From contig CAQWMM010000022.1 in assembly GCA_948907985.1 (NCBI GenBank), forward strand, positions 1 to 35,310: a DNA stretch of 35,310 nt. Reading direction: 5' to 3'. Both the position numbers and the translations under genes were made by a program. Under the pieces are notes generated by a model. The model worked only from the letters and a program-made list of their open reading frames with translations. It did not search any database and was not told where the DNA came from. The DNA is from an uncultured Bacillota bacterium (GTDB taxonomy: Bacteria; Bacillota; Dehalobacteriia; UBA4068; UBA4997). Below, one piece after another: positions 15,526 to 23,325 of this stretch; the first letter of the stretch is position 1, and every line of letters starts with the position of its first letter.

Positions 15526-15601
15526 TGGTTGCGGAGGCAGGACTTGAACCTACGGCCTTCGGGTTATGAGCCCGACGAGCTACCAACTGCTCCACTCCGC
15601 G
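15526..15601 (-). tRNA. Initiator tRNA-fMet (CAU)
   Basis: A 76-nt cloverleaf with encoded CCA. It starts CGCGGAG and ends CTCCGCAACCA, so position 1 is C opposite A72, the unpaired first position of initiators. The anticodon stem has the three G-C pairs typical of initiators (CGGGCTCATAACCCG), and the T loop is GTTCAAGTC. It has its own promoter (15624-15652) and terminator. Confidence 0.95.
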
Positions 15602-15623
15602 TCAACAATATTAATGCTTTATT

Positions 15624-15652
15624 AGTATACAACAATGGGCAGGAAAAGTCAA
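15624..15652 (-). promoter_or_regulatory. Promoter of the tRNA-fMet gene
   Basis: On the minus strand: TTGACT (15652-15647), 17-bp spacer, TATACT (15629-15624), about 23 bp upstream of the mature tRNA 5' end. Confidence 0.8.
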
Positions 15653-15686
15653 CCAAATTATAACAACAAATAACGACAAAATAATC

Positions 15687-15715
15687 GGCTGTCGCCCTAC
15701 CACATGACGACAGCC
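15687..15715 (-). terminator. Terminator of the GntR-ABC operon
   Basis: GGCTGTCG pairs with CGACAGCC (8 bp), followed on the minus strand by GATTATTTTG. About 50 bp past the permease stop. Confidence 0.65.
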
Positions 15716-15766
15716 TTTGCTCACACAACTTTTTAAGGATTAAATTTATATTATCACCCGACTGAC

Positions 15767-16594
15767 TTACTCCAAATTTAACTTATTTTTCATCAGCCAG
15801 CTGGTGGCCACAAACATCACCGCGTTATAAGCCAGTAAGAACAGGATACTGCCCAACAACAAACTATGGATACCGGCAATCTGCTGGTGCATAAAGCCAT
15901 TAAAGATCTCATCCAACAAAGAAATCAGCCAATCCCAGTTGACAACCATCCGGCCAAACAGCTGGCCCAGCAGGCCGGTTAGCACCTGCAAACCGATAAA
16001 CGCCGCCACCGAACAGGCAATTTTGCGGCTATTAGCCATATGACCGACGGCCAGAGCCAGATAAACCTCCACAATGTTACTGCTAAGCAGCAGCAGCGCC
16101 AAAGCCAGCGCTTCCAGCGCAAACAACAGCCAATGGATACCGAAAGCAACGTTCAGATCATGAATAAACGTTCCCCAGCCCCGGAAAAATTCCAGCCAAT
16201 CTTCCAAGCTCATATTCATCAGCATCGCCGAAAAGCCGGCCATAAACAGGCTGATAACCGACCACGACACCGCGCAAATCAGCTTGGCGGCAATGTTCTG
16301 GGCAGGGCTGACCGGCAGGGTGTGCATTAGATATCCCTCGTCGCGCAGCAGGTTTTTATAGAACCGCTGCACCAGCAGCACTACCGTAATAATGCAGACT
16401 GCGCTGATCACACAGCTATAAGCAAAAATCAGCAGCGTAAAAAACAGATCTCCCCAGTTGCCGGAATTATTATAACTAAAATCCAGACCATCGCCCAGAT
16501 TCAGCAGCACCGCCAGCGCCAGCAGCGCCGCATAGATGGGCAGCAGAGTACGCCCCGTAAACTTAAATTCATATTTCAGCAGCTTAATTAGCAT
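15767..16594 (-). CDS. ABC transporter permease (ABC-2 type)
   Basis: A 275-residue integral membrane protein with about six hydrophobic segments and no soluble domain. Its start overlaps the end of the ATPase gene by 7 bp, which marks them as one transporter. The gene order GntR regulator, ATPase, permease is typical of YtrA-type operons that respond to cell-envelope stress or antibiotics in Bacillota. The substrate cannot be read from the sequence. Confidence 0.85.
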   Translation of the reverse strand: MLIKLLKYEFKFTGRTLLPIYAALLALAVLLNLGDGLDFSYNNSGNWGDLFFTLLIFAYSCVISAVCIITVVLLVQRFYKNLLRDEGYLMHTLPVSPAQNIAAKLICAVSWSVISLFMAGFSAMLMNMSLEDWLEFFRGWGTFIHDLNVAFGIHWLLFALEALALALLLLSSNIVEVYLALAVGHMANSRKIACSVAAFIGLQVLTGLLGQLFGRMVVNWDWLISLLDEIFNGFMHQQIAGIHSLLLGSILFLLAYNAVMFVATSWLMKNKLNLE

Positions 16595-17289
16595 CTGAAC
16601 ACCTCCCGGAAAAGCGCGTCCACGCTCATTTGATTTTGGAAGCGCAGATCGTCCACCGACTGGTGCAGCACGACTTCGCCGTCCTTGAGAAAAATTGCCT
16701 CGTCCAACACCGGCTCAATATCCGTAATCAAATGGGTGGAAATCAGCACGCTGGCCTCGGGATTATAGTTATTGATAATTGTACGCAAAATATAATCCCG
16801 CGCCGCCGGGTCAACGCCGGCAATCGGTTCGTCCAGACAATAGAGCCGCGCCTGCCGGCTCATCACCAAAATCAGCTGCACTTTTTCCTTATTGCCCTTG
16901 GAAAGCGTCTTTAAGCGGGCCTGGCTGTCAATATTCAAACTGCGCAGCATCTCCTCGGCGCGGGCCAGGTCAAAATCCGCGTAAAAATCCGCAAAAAAAC
17001 GCATGGCCTCGCGCACCCGCCAGGAATCCACCAAATACGTCCGCTCCGGCAGATATGAAACAATTTTCTTTGTTTCCCTCCCCGGCGGATTGCCGCCGAT
17101 CAGCAGACTGCCCGCAGTCGGCGTCAGCAGGCCGTTAATCAGTTTTAACAGCGTGGTTTTGCCGCTGCCGTTCGGCCCCAGCAGGCCGATAATCTTACCC
17201 GCCGGCAGCTTCAGGCTGATCCCGTTCAGCGCCGTCTTATGCCCATAAGACTTGCACAGGCCGGAACACTCCAGAATAATTTCTTCCAT
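16588..17289 (-). CDS. ABC transporter ATP-binding protein
   Basis: A 233-residue nucleotide-binding protein. Walker A is GLLGPNGSGKTTLLKL (about 35-50), the signature is LSKGNKEKVQ (a variant of LSGGQ), Walker B is LYCLDEPIAGVDP, and the switch His is in ISTHLI. ATG 17289 follows AAGGAG by 9 nt. It is the second gene of the GntR-ABC operon. Confidence 0.93.
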   Translation of the reverse strand: MEEIILECSGLCKSYGHKTALNGISLKLPAGKIIGLLGPNGSGKTTLLKLINGLLTPTAGSLLIGGNPPGRETKKIVSYLPERTYLVDSWRVREAMRFFADFYADFDLARAEEMLRSLNIDSQARLKTLSKGNKEKVQLILVMSRQARLYCLDEPIAGVDPAARDYILRTIINNYNPEASVLISTHLITDIEPVLDEAIFLKDGEVVLHQSVDDLRFQNQMSVDALFREVFRC

Positions 17290-17362
17290 TATTAATAACT
17301 CCTTATTTTCTAATTCTCACACAACATCATTATCACTTTTTACACATCTCCGTTTGCCGCCC

Positions 17363-17728
17363 TCAAACTTCTTGGACTTTGGCGGCCAGCATTTCCAAAG
17401 CCTGCGGCGGGCTGATGCCCAACTGCTGCATATGCGCAATAAAATCCTCAATATGCTGCTGGGCGCTTTGATAACGCAGATTCTTTAAAAGCAGCGTATT
17501 ATCCGTAATAAACCGCCCGCTGGTGCGCTGGCTATACACCAGGCCGGCGCGTTCCAGCTCGGCCAGCGCCTTTTGCATGGTGTTGGGGTTCACCGAGGCC
17601 TCGGCCGCCAGCTCGCGCACCGAGGGCAGACGCTCGCCGGCGGGATATTCGCCGTTGATAATCTTCAGCTTGATATTTTCCACAATCTGCAAATAAAGCG
17701 GCTTATCCAAATCAAATTCCCAACCCAT
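17363..17728 (-). CDS. GntR-family regulator (YtrA subfamily)
   Basis: A 121-residue regulator. The winged-helix domain (about 1-75: KPLYLQIVENIKLKIINGEYPAGERLPSVREL pattern with VNPNTMQKAL as recognition helix) is followed by a short helical tail, the size typical of YtrA regulators, which have no ligand domain. I chose ATG 17728, 5 nt after AGGTGG; an in-frame GTG at 17737 is possible. It likely represses its own operon through the octamer repeats at 17774-17805. Confidence 0.88.
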   Translation of the reverse strand: MGWEFDLDKPLYLQIVENIKLKIINGEYPAGERLPSVRELAAEASVNPNTMQKALAELERAGLVYSQRTSGRFITDNTLLLKNLRYQSAQQHIEDFIAHMQQLGISPPQALEMLAAKVQEV

Positions 17729-17773
17729 TGTTTCCACCTTGAATTTTCACCTGAACTCTCCTTTTATTAAAAT

Positions 17774-17805
17774 TGTATTACTGTATTATTGTACAACTGT
17801 ATTAG
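17774..17805. promoter_or_regulatory. Four tandem octamers in the GntR-ABC promoter region
   Basis: TGTATTAC, TGTATTAT, TGTACAAC and TGTATTAG follow one another with an exact 8-bp period, about 45-80 bp upstream of the GntR start. They also form inverted half sites (GTATTA/TAATAC on the other strand). A natural candidate for the regulator's operator. Confidence 0.5.
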
Positions 17806-17901
17806 TTGATTAACACAATTATACAACCGCCACCAGAATTTGTCAAGCACTTTTTTAATTTTTTAGGAGTGGACAAAACAAACAGTTTTATGCAATTCCA
17901 C

Positions 17902-18042
17902 GCCCTCTCAGTCAGCGACTCCTTGCCAGTCGTCGCTGCCAGCTCTCCCAAGGGGAGAGCCAAGGCTTACAGGCCAAAAAGACTTGCCTCTCCCTTTGGG
18001 AGAGGTGGCTTATACAGCTTTGCTGAATAAGCCGGAGAGGGC
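17902..18042. mobile_element. MITE-like palindromic repeat element (141 bp)
   Basis: Ends in inverted GCCCTCTC (17902-17909) and GAGAGGGC (18035-18042). Inside are two strong hairpins, GCTCTCCC/GGGGAGAGC (17942-17960) and GCCTCTCCC/GGGAGAGGtGGC (17986-18009). Elements with this CTCTCCC...GGGAGAGG make-up are common in intergenic regions of Clostridia. No coding capacity. Confidence 0.7.
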
Positions 18043-18075
18043 CGCTTAAGCAACGCTATTTGCCCACTCTTTTTT

Positions 18076-18155
18076 AATTTTCCTATCAGAAATATTTTAC
18101 ATAAATTTTATATCCGATAAAATTTTCCTATCAGAAATATTTTACATAAATTTTA
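18076..18155. repeat. 35-bp direct repeat upstream of the phosphate transporter gene
   Basis: The 35 bp beginning AATTTTCCTATCAGAAATAT occur at 18076-18110 and again at 18121-18155 without a mismatch (45-bp period). Each copy ends in a PhoP-box-like motif. Confidence 0.85.
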
Positions 18156-18157
18156 CA
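18096..18157 (+). promoter_or_regulatory. PhoP/PhoB-box-like repeats
   Basis: TTTACA (18096) and TTTATA (18107), then TTTACA (18141) and TTTACA (18152). Within each pair the boxes are 11 bp apart, as in PhoP boxes of Bacillus (TTNACA repeats). A TATAGT -10-like box follows at 18202-18207. The phosphate transporter and a PhoB/PhoR-like pair lie just downstream. Confidence 0.5.
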
Positions 18158-18240
18158 AGACTTAGGACATGAATTTTACCTTTCTATTTTAAAATCAATT
18201 TTATAGTACGATAGACGTAAAGTCTGGATGGGAGCAAGTT

Positions 18241-20016
18241 ATGACCTTTTTCAACTGGCTTAATATGTTTGGCGGCCTGGCCTTTTTTCTGTACGGTATG
18301 AGCGTAATGGGCGAGGGGCTAGAAAAACAGTCCGGCGGCAGCCTGACCACCCTGCTGGGCAAGATGAGTTCTAACCCGATTAAGGGCGTAGCGTTGGGCG
18401 CGGCAGTAACGGCGGTTATCCAGTCGTCTTCCGCCACAACGGTTATGGTGGTGGGCTTTGTTAACTCCGGCATTATGCAGCTGCGCCAGGCGCTTAGTAT
18501 TATTATGGGCGCCAACATCGGCACCACGATTACCGCCTGGTTTTTAAGCCTGGTGGGCATTGAAAGCGATAATTTCTTTATTAATATGCTCAAGCCCTCG
18601 TCATTTTCACCAATTATTGCGCTGGTGGGCATTTGCCTGCTGATGTTCAGCAAAAGCCCCCGCAAAAAAGACGTAGGCAGTATCTTTTTGGGTTTCGCCC
18701 TGCTGATGTACGGCATGCTGATTATGTCCCAATCCGCCGCTCCTCTGGCCGATATGCCAGAATTTGCCAACCTGCTGCTGCTCTTCCAAAACCCGCTTTT
18801 GGGTTTGCTGATGGGCGTTCTGATGACGGCGGTTCTGCAAAGCTCCGCCGCCTCGGTAGGCATTTTGCAGGCCGTCAGCATCTCCGGCCTGGTAACCTAC
18901 AGCGCCGCCGTGCCAATTATCCTGGGCCAGAACATCGGCACCTGCGTAACCGCCATGCTCTCCTCCATCGGCACCAGCAAAAACGCCCGCCGGGCCGCTC
19001 TGGGGCATTTATACTTCAATATCATCGGCGCAATTATCTTCCTGCTCGCTTTTTACGGTCTGCACGCCTTGATTAACTTCAGCTTTTTCGATCAGCCGGT
19101 GGTGGCTCTAGACGTGGCCGTGCTGCACAGCCTTTTCAACATCACCTGTACGCTGGTTCTGCTGCCCTTTACCAAACAGCTGGAAAGGCTGGTCTGCTTT
19201 TCTATCAAGGATAAAGAGAACAACACCACCTCCAATCTGCCGGAAATTCTGGACGAACGTTTGCTGGTTACGCCCGGCGTAGCCATCGACGCCGCCGATA
19301 AAGCCACTTTGGAAATGGGCATCCTTGGACGGGAAAATTTGGATATGGCCTTTGAGGTTTTGCAAAAGTACGATAGCAAAAAAGCTGATTTTATGGAAGA
19401 AAACGAAAGCCGCATTGATAATTATGAGGACAAGCTGGGAACCTATCTAATCCGCCTATCGGAGCGCAGTTTGGCCCAGCAGGACAACCGGCAGATTTCC
19501 AAGCTGCTGCACACCATCACCGATTTTGAACGCATTGGCGACCACACCTGTAACCTGCTGAACTCCGCCGCTGAACTGCACGAAAAAAAAATCAGCTTTT
19601 CAGAACCGGCCTTTCAGGATTTGCAGGTTTTGCGCTCTTCGATCAGCGAAATTTTGGATTTAACCCTTAACTGCTTTGCCACCGAGGATTTGGCCGACGC
19701 TATCCGGGTGGAGCCGCTGGAGGAAGTCATCGACGACCTGTGCAGCCAGGTTAAAAACCGCCACATTGAACGTATGCAAAGAGGGATTTGTTCGCTGGAA
19801 AAAGGTTTTATCTTCCAGGACGTGCTGACCAATCTGGAACGTATTTCCGATCACTGCTCCAACGTGGCGGCCTGTATTATCGAAATTCAGCATAACAGCT
19901 TTGACACCCACAAATACCTGAACGACCTGCGCAACAACGGCAACAAATCCTATAACAACCTGCGCAGATTCTATCAGGAAACCTACAAACTGGCCGATAC
20001 GCCGCCGGAATTATAA
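18241..20016 (+). CDS. Na+/phosphate cotransporter with PhoU-like domain
   Basis: A 591-residue NptA/YjbB-type protein. The membrane part (about 1-320) has two inverted repeats, each with the QSS signature (VIQSSSATT near 59-67 and VLQSSAAS near 198-205) thought to form the Na+/Pi site. The cytoplasmic part (about 350-560) is PhoU-like, with IGDHTCNLLN and ISDHCSNVAA helices. ATG 18241 follows GGGAG. PhoP-like boxes upstream and a PhoB/PhoR-like pair downstream fit a phosphate-responsive locus. Confidence 0.92.
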   Translation: MTFFNWLNMFGGLAFFLYGMSVMGEGLEKQSGGSLTTLLGKMSSNPIKGVALGAAVTAVIQSSSATTVMVVGFVNSGIMQLRQALSIIMGANIGTTITAWFLSLVGIESDNFFINMLKPSSFSPIIALVGICLLMFSKSPRKKDVGSIFLGFALLMYGMLIMSQSAAPLADMPEFANLLLLFQNPLLGLLMGVLMTAVLQSSAASVGILQAVSISGLVTYSAAVPIILGQNIGTCVTAMLSSIGTSKNARRAALGHLYFNIIGAIIFLLAFYGLHALINFSFFDQPVVALDVAVLHSLFNITCTLVLLPFTKQLERLVCFSIKDKENNTTSNLPEILDERLLVTPGVAIDAADKATLEMGILGRENLDMAFEVLQKYDSKKADFMEENESRIDNYEDKLGTYLIRLSERSLAQQDNRQISKLLHTITDFERIGDHTCNLLNSAAELHEKKISFSEPAFQDLQVLRSSISEILDLTLNCFATEDLADAIRVEPLEEVIDDLCSQVKNRHIERMQRGICSLEKGFIFQDVLTNLERISDHCSNVAACIIEIQHNSFDTHKYLNDLRNNGNKSYNNLRRFYQETYKLADTPPEL

Positions 20017-20022
20017 AAACTA

Positions 20023-20051
20023 TTGTATCCTCCGCAGAAATATGATATAAT
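20023..20051 (+). promoter_or_regulatory. Promoter of the response regulator/kinase pair
   Basis: TTGTAT (20023-20028), 17-bp spacer, TATAAT (20046-20051), 35 bp ahead of the regulator start. Confidence 0.7.
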
Positions 20052-20085
20052 GGTAATATATCTTATTTTGGGCGGAGGATTTTTT

Positions 20086-20748
20086 ATGCTTTATATTGTG
20101 GAAGACGACGTAAACATCCGTCAAATGGAAAGCTACGCCCTGAAAAACAGCGGCTTTGAAGTGGCGGAGTTTGCCGACGCCGCCGAATTTTGGCAGGCCT
20201 GCGCCGTCCGGCTGCCGGAACTGCTGATTTTGGATATTATGCTGCCCGGTGAAGACGGCTACACGCTTTTACAAAAACTGCGCAGCGGCCAGCGCACCAA
20301 AGATATCCCCGTAATTATCGTTACGGCCAAAAGCACCGAAATTGACGCGGTGCGCGGCCTGGAAAACGGCGCCGACGACTACATCACCAAACCTTTTGGC
20401 ATTATTGAACTGGTGGCCCGGGTTAAGGTGGTTTTACGGCGCGCAAAAAAACCTCAGCACTCGCTGCTGAAAATGGATTCTATCCAGCTGGACGACGAAA
20501 AACGCCAGGTTTGGGCCGACGGGCGGGCTTGCAGCCTGACCTTTAAGGAATATGAACTGTTAAAGCTGCTGCTGCTGAACACTGGTATCGTATTAAGCCG
20601 CGAGCGCATTATGGATAAGGTTTGGGGCACCGACTTTGAGGGCGAAAGCCGAACGGTGGATATGCACATTAAAACCCTGCGCCAAAAGCTGGGCAAAAGC
20701 GCCAGCTGTATCAAAACCGTACGCAACGTGGGATACAAGATCGAATAA
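20086..20748 (+). CDS. PhoB/OmpR-family response regulator
   Basis: A 220-residue regulator. The receiver domain (about 1-120) has acidic residues in VEDD, the phosphoacceptor Asp in LLILDIMLPGEDG, VTAKS and TKPFG. The winged-helix domain (about 130-220) shows LTFKEYELLKLLLL and VDMHIKTLRQKLG. ATG 20086 follows GGCGGAGG; earlier in-frame codons overlap the promoter. Its partner kinase follows, and the phosphate transporter precedes it. That context, not the sequence alone, suggests phosphate control. Confidence 0.92.
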   Translation: MLYIVEDDVNIRQMESYALKNSGFEVAEFADAAEFWQACAVRLPELLILDIMLPGEDGYTLLQKLRSGQRTKDIPVIIVTAKSTEIDAVRGLENGADDYITKPFGIIELVARVKVVLRRAKKPQHSLLKMDSIQLDDEKRQVWADGRACSLTFKEYELLKLLLLNTGIVLSRERIMDKVWGTDFEGESRTVDMHIKTLRQKLGKSASCIKTVRNVGYKIE

Positions 20749-20846
20749 TTTTATAAATTATTCGATCGCAGTCCGGCCGCCGGGCAAGATTGAATAATCT
20801 TCTCAAATTATTCAATCGCAGTCCAGCCGCTGGATAAGATCGAGTA
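20737..20846 (+). repeat. Tandem 49/50-bp repeat with hairpins between regulator and kinase
   Basis: Units start at 20737, 20786 and (partial) 20836, each with AAGATYGARTA, the first being the last codons of the regulator gene. Units 1 and 2 each hold an inverted repeat, e.g. GATCGAATAAT/ATTATTCGATC around TTATAA, and then GCAGTCCRGCCGC. The second unit has compensating changes (GATTGAATAAT with ATTATTCAATC), which preserves the hairpin. Confidence 0.8.
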
Positions 20847-20859
20847 GGAGGGCAACTTT

Positions 20860-21858
20860 ATGGAACGCAGACTGCGCCAGCTTTTTGTAATAGACGGCCT
20901 GCTGCTGAGCGGTCTGGCCATTATTCTGTTGATTATCAGCCGAAGCGTGATTGCGGATTCATGGCTGGGGCAGGCGTTTCTGGCGACAATTTGGCTGGCA
21001 ACGCTTTTTTGGCTGGCCTGGCAGTTGGCGGCTTTAGTGCTAAACCCCATGCAGGAGTTTGCCGCCCTGCCGCCGGAGGAATGGAACAGCCAGGCGCCCT
21101 ATCCTGAACTGCTGCCTTTTATTGAGGCTTTGCAGCAGCGACAGGTGCAAAAGGAAGAAAATATTCGCCAGCGGCAGGAATTTTCCGCCAACGTGTCCCA
21201 TGAACTGAAAACGCCGTTAACTTCAATTTCCGGCTATGCGGAGATGATCGAAACCGGCATGGCGCAGCAGGAGGATATTAAAGAGTTTGCCAGCAAAATT
21301 CATACCGAGGCTGGGCGGCTGATTGCGCTGATCCGGGATATTTTGAAGCTTTCAGAGTTGGATGAGCCGCAAGCCGCCGCCGAACTGGACTGGCTGCCGC
21401 TGCTGCCTATTGCCCAGGATACAGCCGGGCTGCTGGCTTTTAACGCCCAGCGCGCCGGCATTGATTTGCGGGTGGAGGGTGTGTACAGCCAGGTTTTTGC
21501 CCAGCGGGATCTGCTGGAAGAATTGGTTTATAACCTGTGCGACAACGCGATCCGCTATAATCACCCCGGCGGCTGGGTGCGGGTTTCGGTGCAGGACGAG
21601 GACGGCGGCGTGCTGTTAACCGTCCGGGATAACGGCATTGGTATTCCGCCGGAACACCAGGAGCGCATATTTGAACGCTTTTACCGGGCGGATAAAAGCC
21701 GCAGCAAGGCCAGCGGCGGCACCGGCCTGGGGTTGGCAATCGTCAAGCATATTGTTTTGCAGCTGGGGGCCAAATTGAGCCTGCAAAGCCAGGTTGGGCA
21801 GGGCACCAGTATCAGCGTTTGGTTTGCCGGCAAGGACGCCGGCCGTAATGCCAAATAA
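20860..21858 (+). CDS. PhoR-like sensor histidine kinase
   Basis: A 332-residue kinase with two transmembrane segments at the N-terminus (about 10-60) and no sizeable extracellular or PAS domain. The HisKA motif FSANVSHELKTPLTSISGY (about 108-126) is followed by an ATPase domain with NLCDNAIRYNHPGG (N box), DNGIGIPPEHQERIFERFYR (G1/F box) and GGTGLGLAIVKH (G2). ATG 20860 follows AGGAGGG. The lack of a sensor domain suggests that it reads signals through its membrane part or a partner such as the PhoU-like domain upstream. Confidence 0.92.
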   Translation: MERRLRQLFVIDGLLLSGLAIILLIISRSVIADSWLGQAFLATIWLATLFWLAWQLAALVLNPMQEFAALPPEEWNSQAPYPELLPFIEALQQRQVQKEENIRQRQEFSANVSHELKTPLTSISGYAEMIETGMAQQEDIKEFASKIHTEAGRLIALIRDILKLSELDEPQAAAELDWLPLLPIAQDTAGLLAFNAQRAGIDLRVEGVYSQVFAQRDLLEELVYNLCDNAIRYNHPGGWVRVSVQDEDGGVLLTVRDNGIGIPPEHQERIFERFYRADKSRSKASGGTGLGLAIVKHIVLQLGAKLSLQSQVGQGTSISVWFAGKDAGRNAK

Positions 21859-21911
21859 TGCCAGGACCAAATTTTGTTGGATTTTCTGCCACAGGCAGGA
21901 AAAAAAATATA

Positions 21912-21935
21912 ATTAGCGAATACATTAGCGAATAT
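21912..21935 (+). repeat. Tandem 12-mer upstream of murA
   Basis: ATTAGCGAATAC followed by ATTAGCGAATAT. Two TATAAT-like boxes overlap it (21908 and 21933), so it may be part of the murA promoter region. Confidence 0.6.
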
Positions 21936-21993
21936 AATATTATCAGACTGTTTGCTAAATTGAGTACCACAGCCTGAATTTGGGAGAGAATTT

Positions 21994-23253
21994 GTGAATA
22001 ATATTATTATCGAGGGCGGCCACCGTTTAAGCGGCTCCGTACACATCAGCGGAGCCAAAAACGCCGTTTTGCCGCTGATTGCCGCCGCCCTGCTGCCGGA
22101 AGGAGTTTCCGAAATTGAAGAAACCCCCTGGTTAACCGACGTCTGTTATATGTGCGACGTTCTGAACTATCTGGGGGCGCATACGCAATATGCCGACGGC
22201 ATTCTGCAAATAAATCCTGCCAGCCTGACTGACTGCACCGCCCCTTTTGAGGAGGTGCAGAAGATGCGCGCCTCTTTTTTGGTGATGGGGCCGCTGCTGG
22301 CCAAGCTTGGCGAGGCCAAAATTCCCCTGCCCGGCGGCTGCGCCATCGGCGCGCGCCCAATCGACCTGCACCTGAAAGGCTTTGAGGCCATGGGGGCGCA
22401 GATCACCATTGGCGAGCGTTATATTGAGGCCAAAGTGAACAATCTGCACGGCGCGCGGATTTATCTGGACTTTCCCAGCGTCGGCGCAACCGAAAATATT
22501 ATGATGGCGGCCACGCTGGCCGAGGGCCTGACCACTATTGAAAACGCCGCCAAAGAGCCGGAGATTGTGGACCTGGCCAACTTTCTGGGGGCTATGGGCG
22601 CAAAAATCAAGGGCGCGGGCACCGATACCATTCGCATTGTGGGCGTCAGGGCCCTGCATCCGGCACGCCACACCACCATCCCCGACCGTATCGAGGCGGG
22701 CAGCTTTATGTTGATGGCGGCAATCACCGGCAGCGAGTTGTTTTTGGAAAACGTGATTACCAGCCACTTGCAGCCGATTATTGCCAAGCTGAACGACGCG
22801 GGCGTGCGGATTATCGACGAAATTGACGGACTTAGGGTTCTGCCCTCCGGCCGGATTTTGCCGGTGGAAATTAAAACCCTGCCCTATCCCGGTTTCCCAA
22901 CCGATATGCAGGCGCAATTTATGGCCTTTCTGGCGCTGGCCGCCGGCAACAGCACCATCCGCGAAACCGTTTTTGAGAACCGTTTTATGCACGTCGCCGA
23001 ACTGCAAAAAATGGGCGCGGACATCAGCGTGAACGGCCACACCGCCATAATTAGGGGGGTGCCTAAACTTCAGGGCGCATATGTGGAGGCCACCGATTTA
23101 CGCGCCGGCGCGGCTATGATTGTGGCGGCGCTGGCCGCCGAGGGAGAAACCGTAATCGGCCAGGTGGATCATATCTACCGGGGCTATGAAAATATCGTAG
23201 GCAAGCTGGTTGAAGTCGGAGCCAAAATCCGCGAGGAACAAAGCGCAGAATAA
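21994..23253 (+). CDS. murA: UDP-N-acetylglucosamine 1-carboxyvinyltransferase (MurA)
   Basis: Catalyses the first committed step of peptidoglycan synthesis, transfer of enolpyruvate from PEP to UDP-GlcNAc, in the cytoplasm. 419 residues, full length. Lys22/Asn23 lie in the GAKNAVLPL motif. The catalytic Cys116 is in PLPGGCAIGARPIDLH and is the fosfomycin target. It starts at GTG 21994 after GGGAGAG. It is followed by uppP, another cell-wall gene. Confidence 0.96.
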   Translation: MNNIIIEGGHRLSGSVHISGAKNAVLPLIAAALLPEGVSEIEETPWLTDVCYMCDVLNYLGAHTQYADGILQINPASLTDCTAPFEEVQKMRASFLVMGPLLAKLGEAKIPLPGGCAIGARPIDLHLKGFEAMGAQITIGERYIEAKVNNLHGARIYLDFPSVGATENIMMAATLAEGLTTIENAAKEPEIVDLANFLGAMGAKIKGAGTDTIRIVGVRALHPARHTTIPDRIEAGSFMLMAAITGSELFLENVITSHLQPIIAKLNDAGVRIIDEIDGLRVLPSGRILPVEIKTLPYPGFPTDMQAQFMAFLALAAGNSTIRETVFENRFMHVAELQKMGADISVNGHTAIIRGVPKLQGAYVEATDLRAGAAMIVAALAAEGETVIGQVDHIYRGYENIVGKLVEVGAKIREEQSAE

Positions 23254-23325
23254 TTTTTTTTAGCAGATAAATATTTATTTTTTTGTGATAAGTTGGCCAA
23301 AAGAAAGGGGTTTTATTGTTTTATA

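Noticed and set aside
15349..15663. Open frame of about 100 codons on the plus strand
   Set aside because: It is the antisense of the initiator tRNA (RRQDLNLRPSGYEPDELPTAPLR-type product, a well-known false protein) plus terminator sequence.
18076..18155. Possible CRISPR repeats
   Set aside because: Only two copies with a 10-bp gap, AT-rich and not palindromic; no cas genes in the window.
18201..18881. 226-codon minus-strand ORF
   Set aside because: Complete shadow of the phosphate cotransporter gene, which has clear family motifs.
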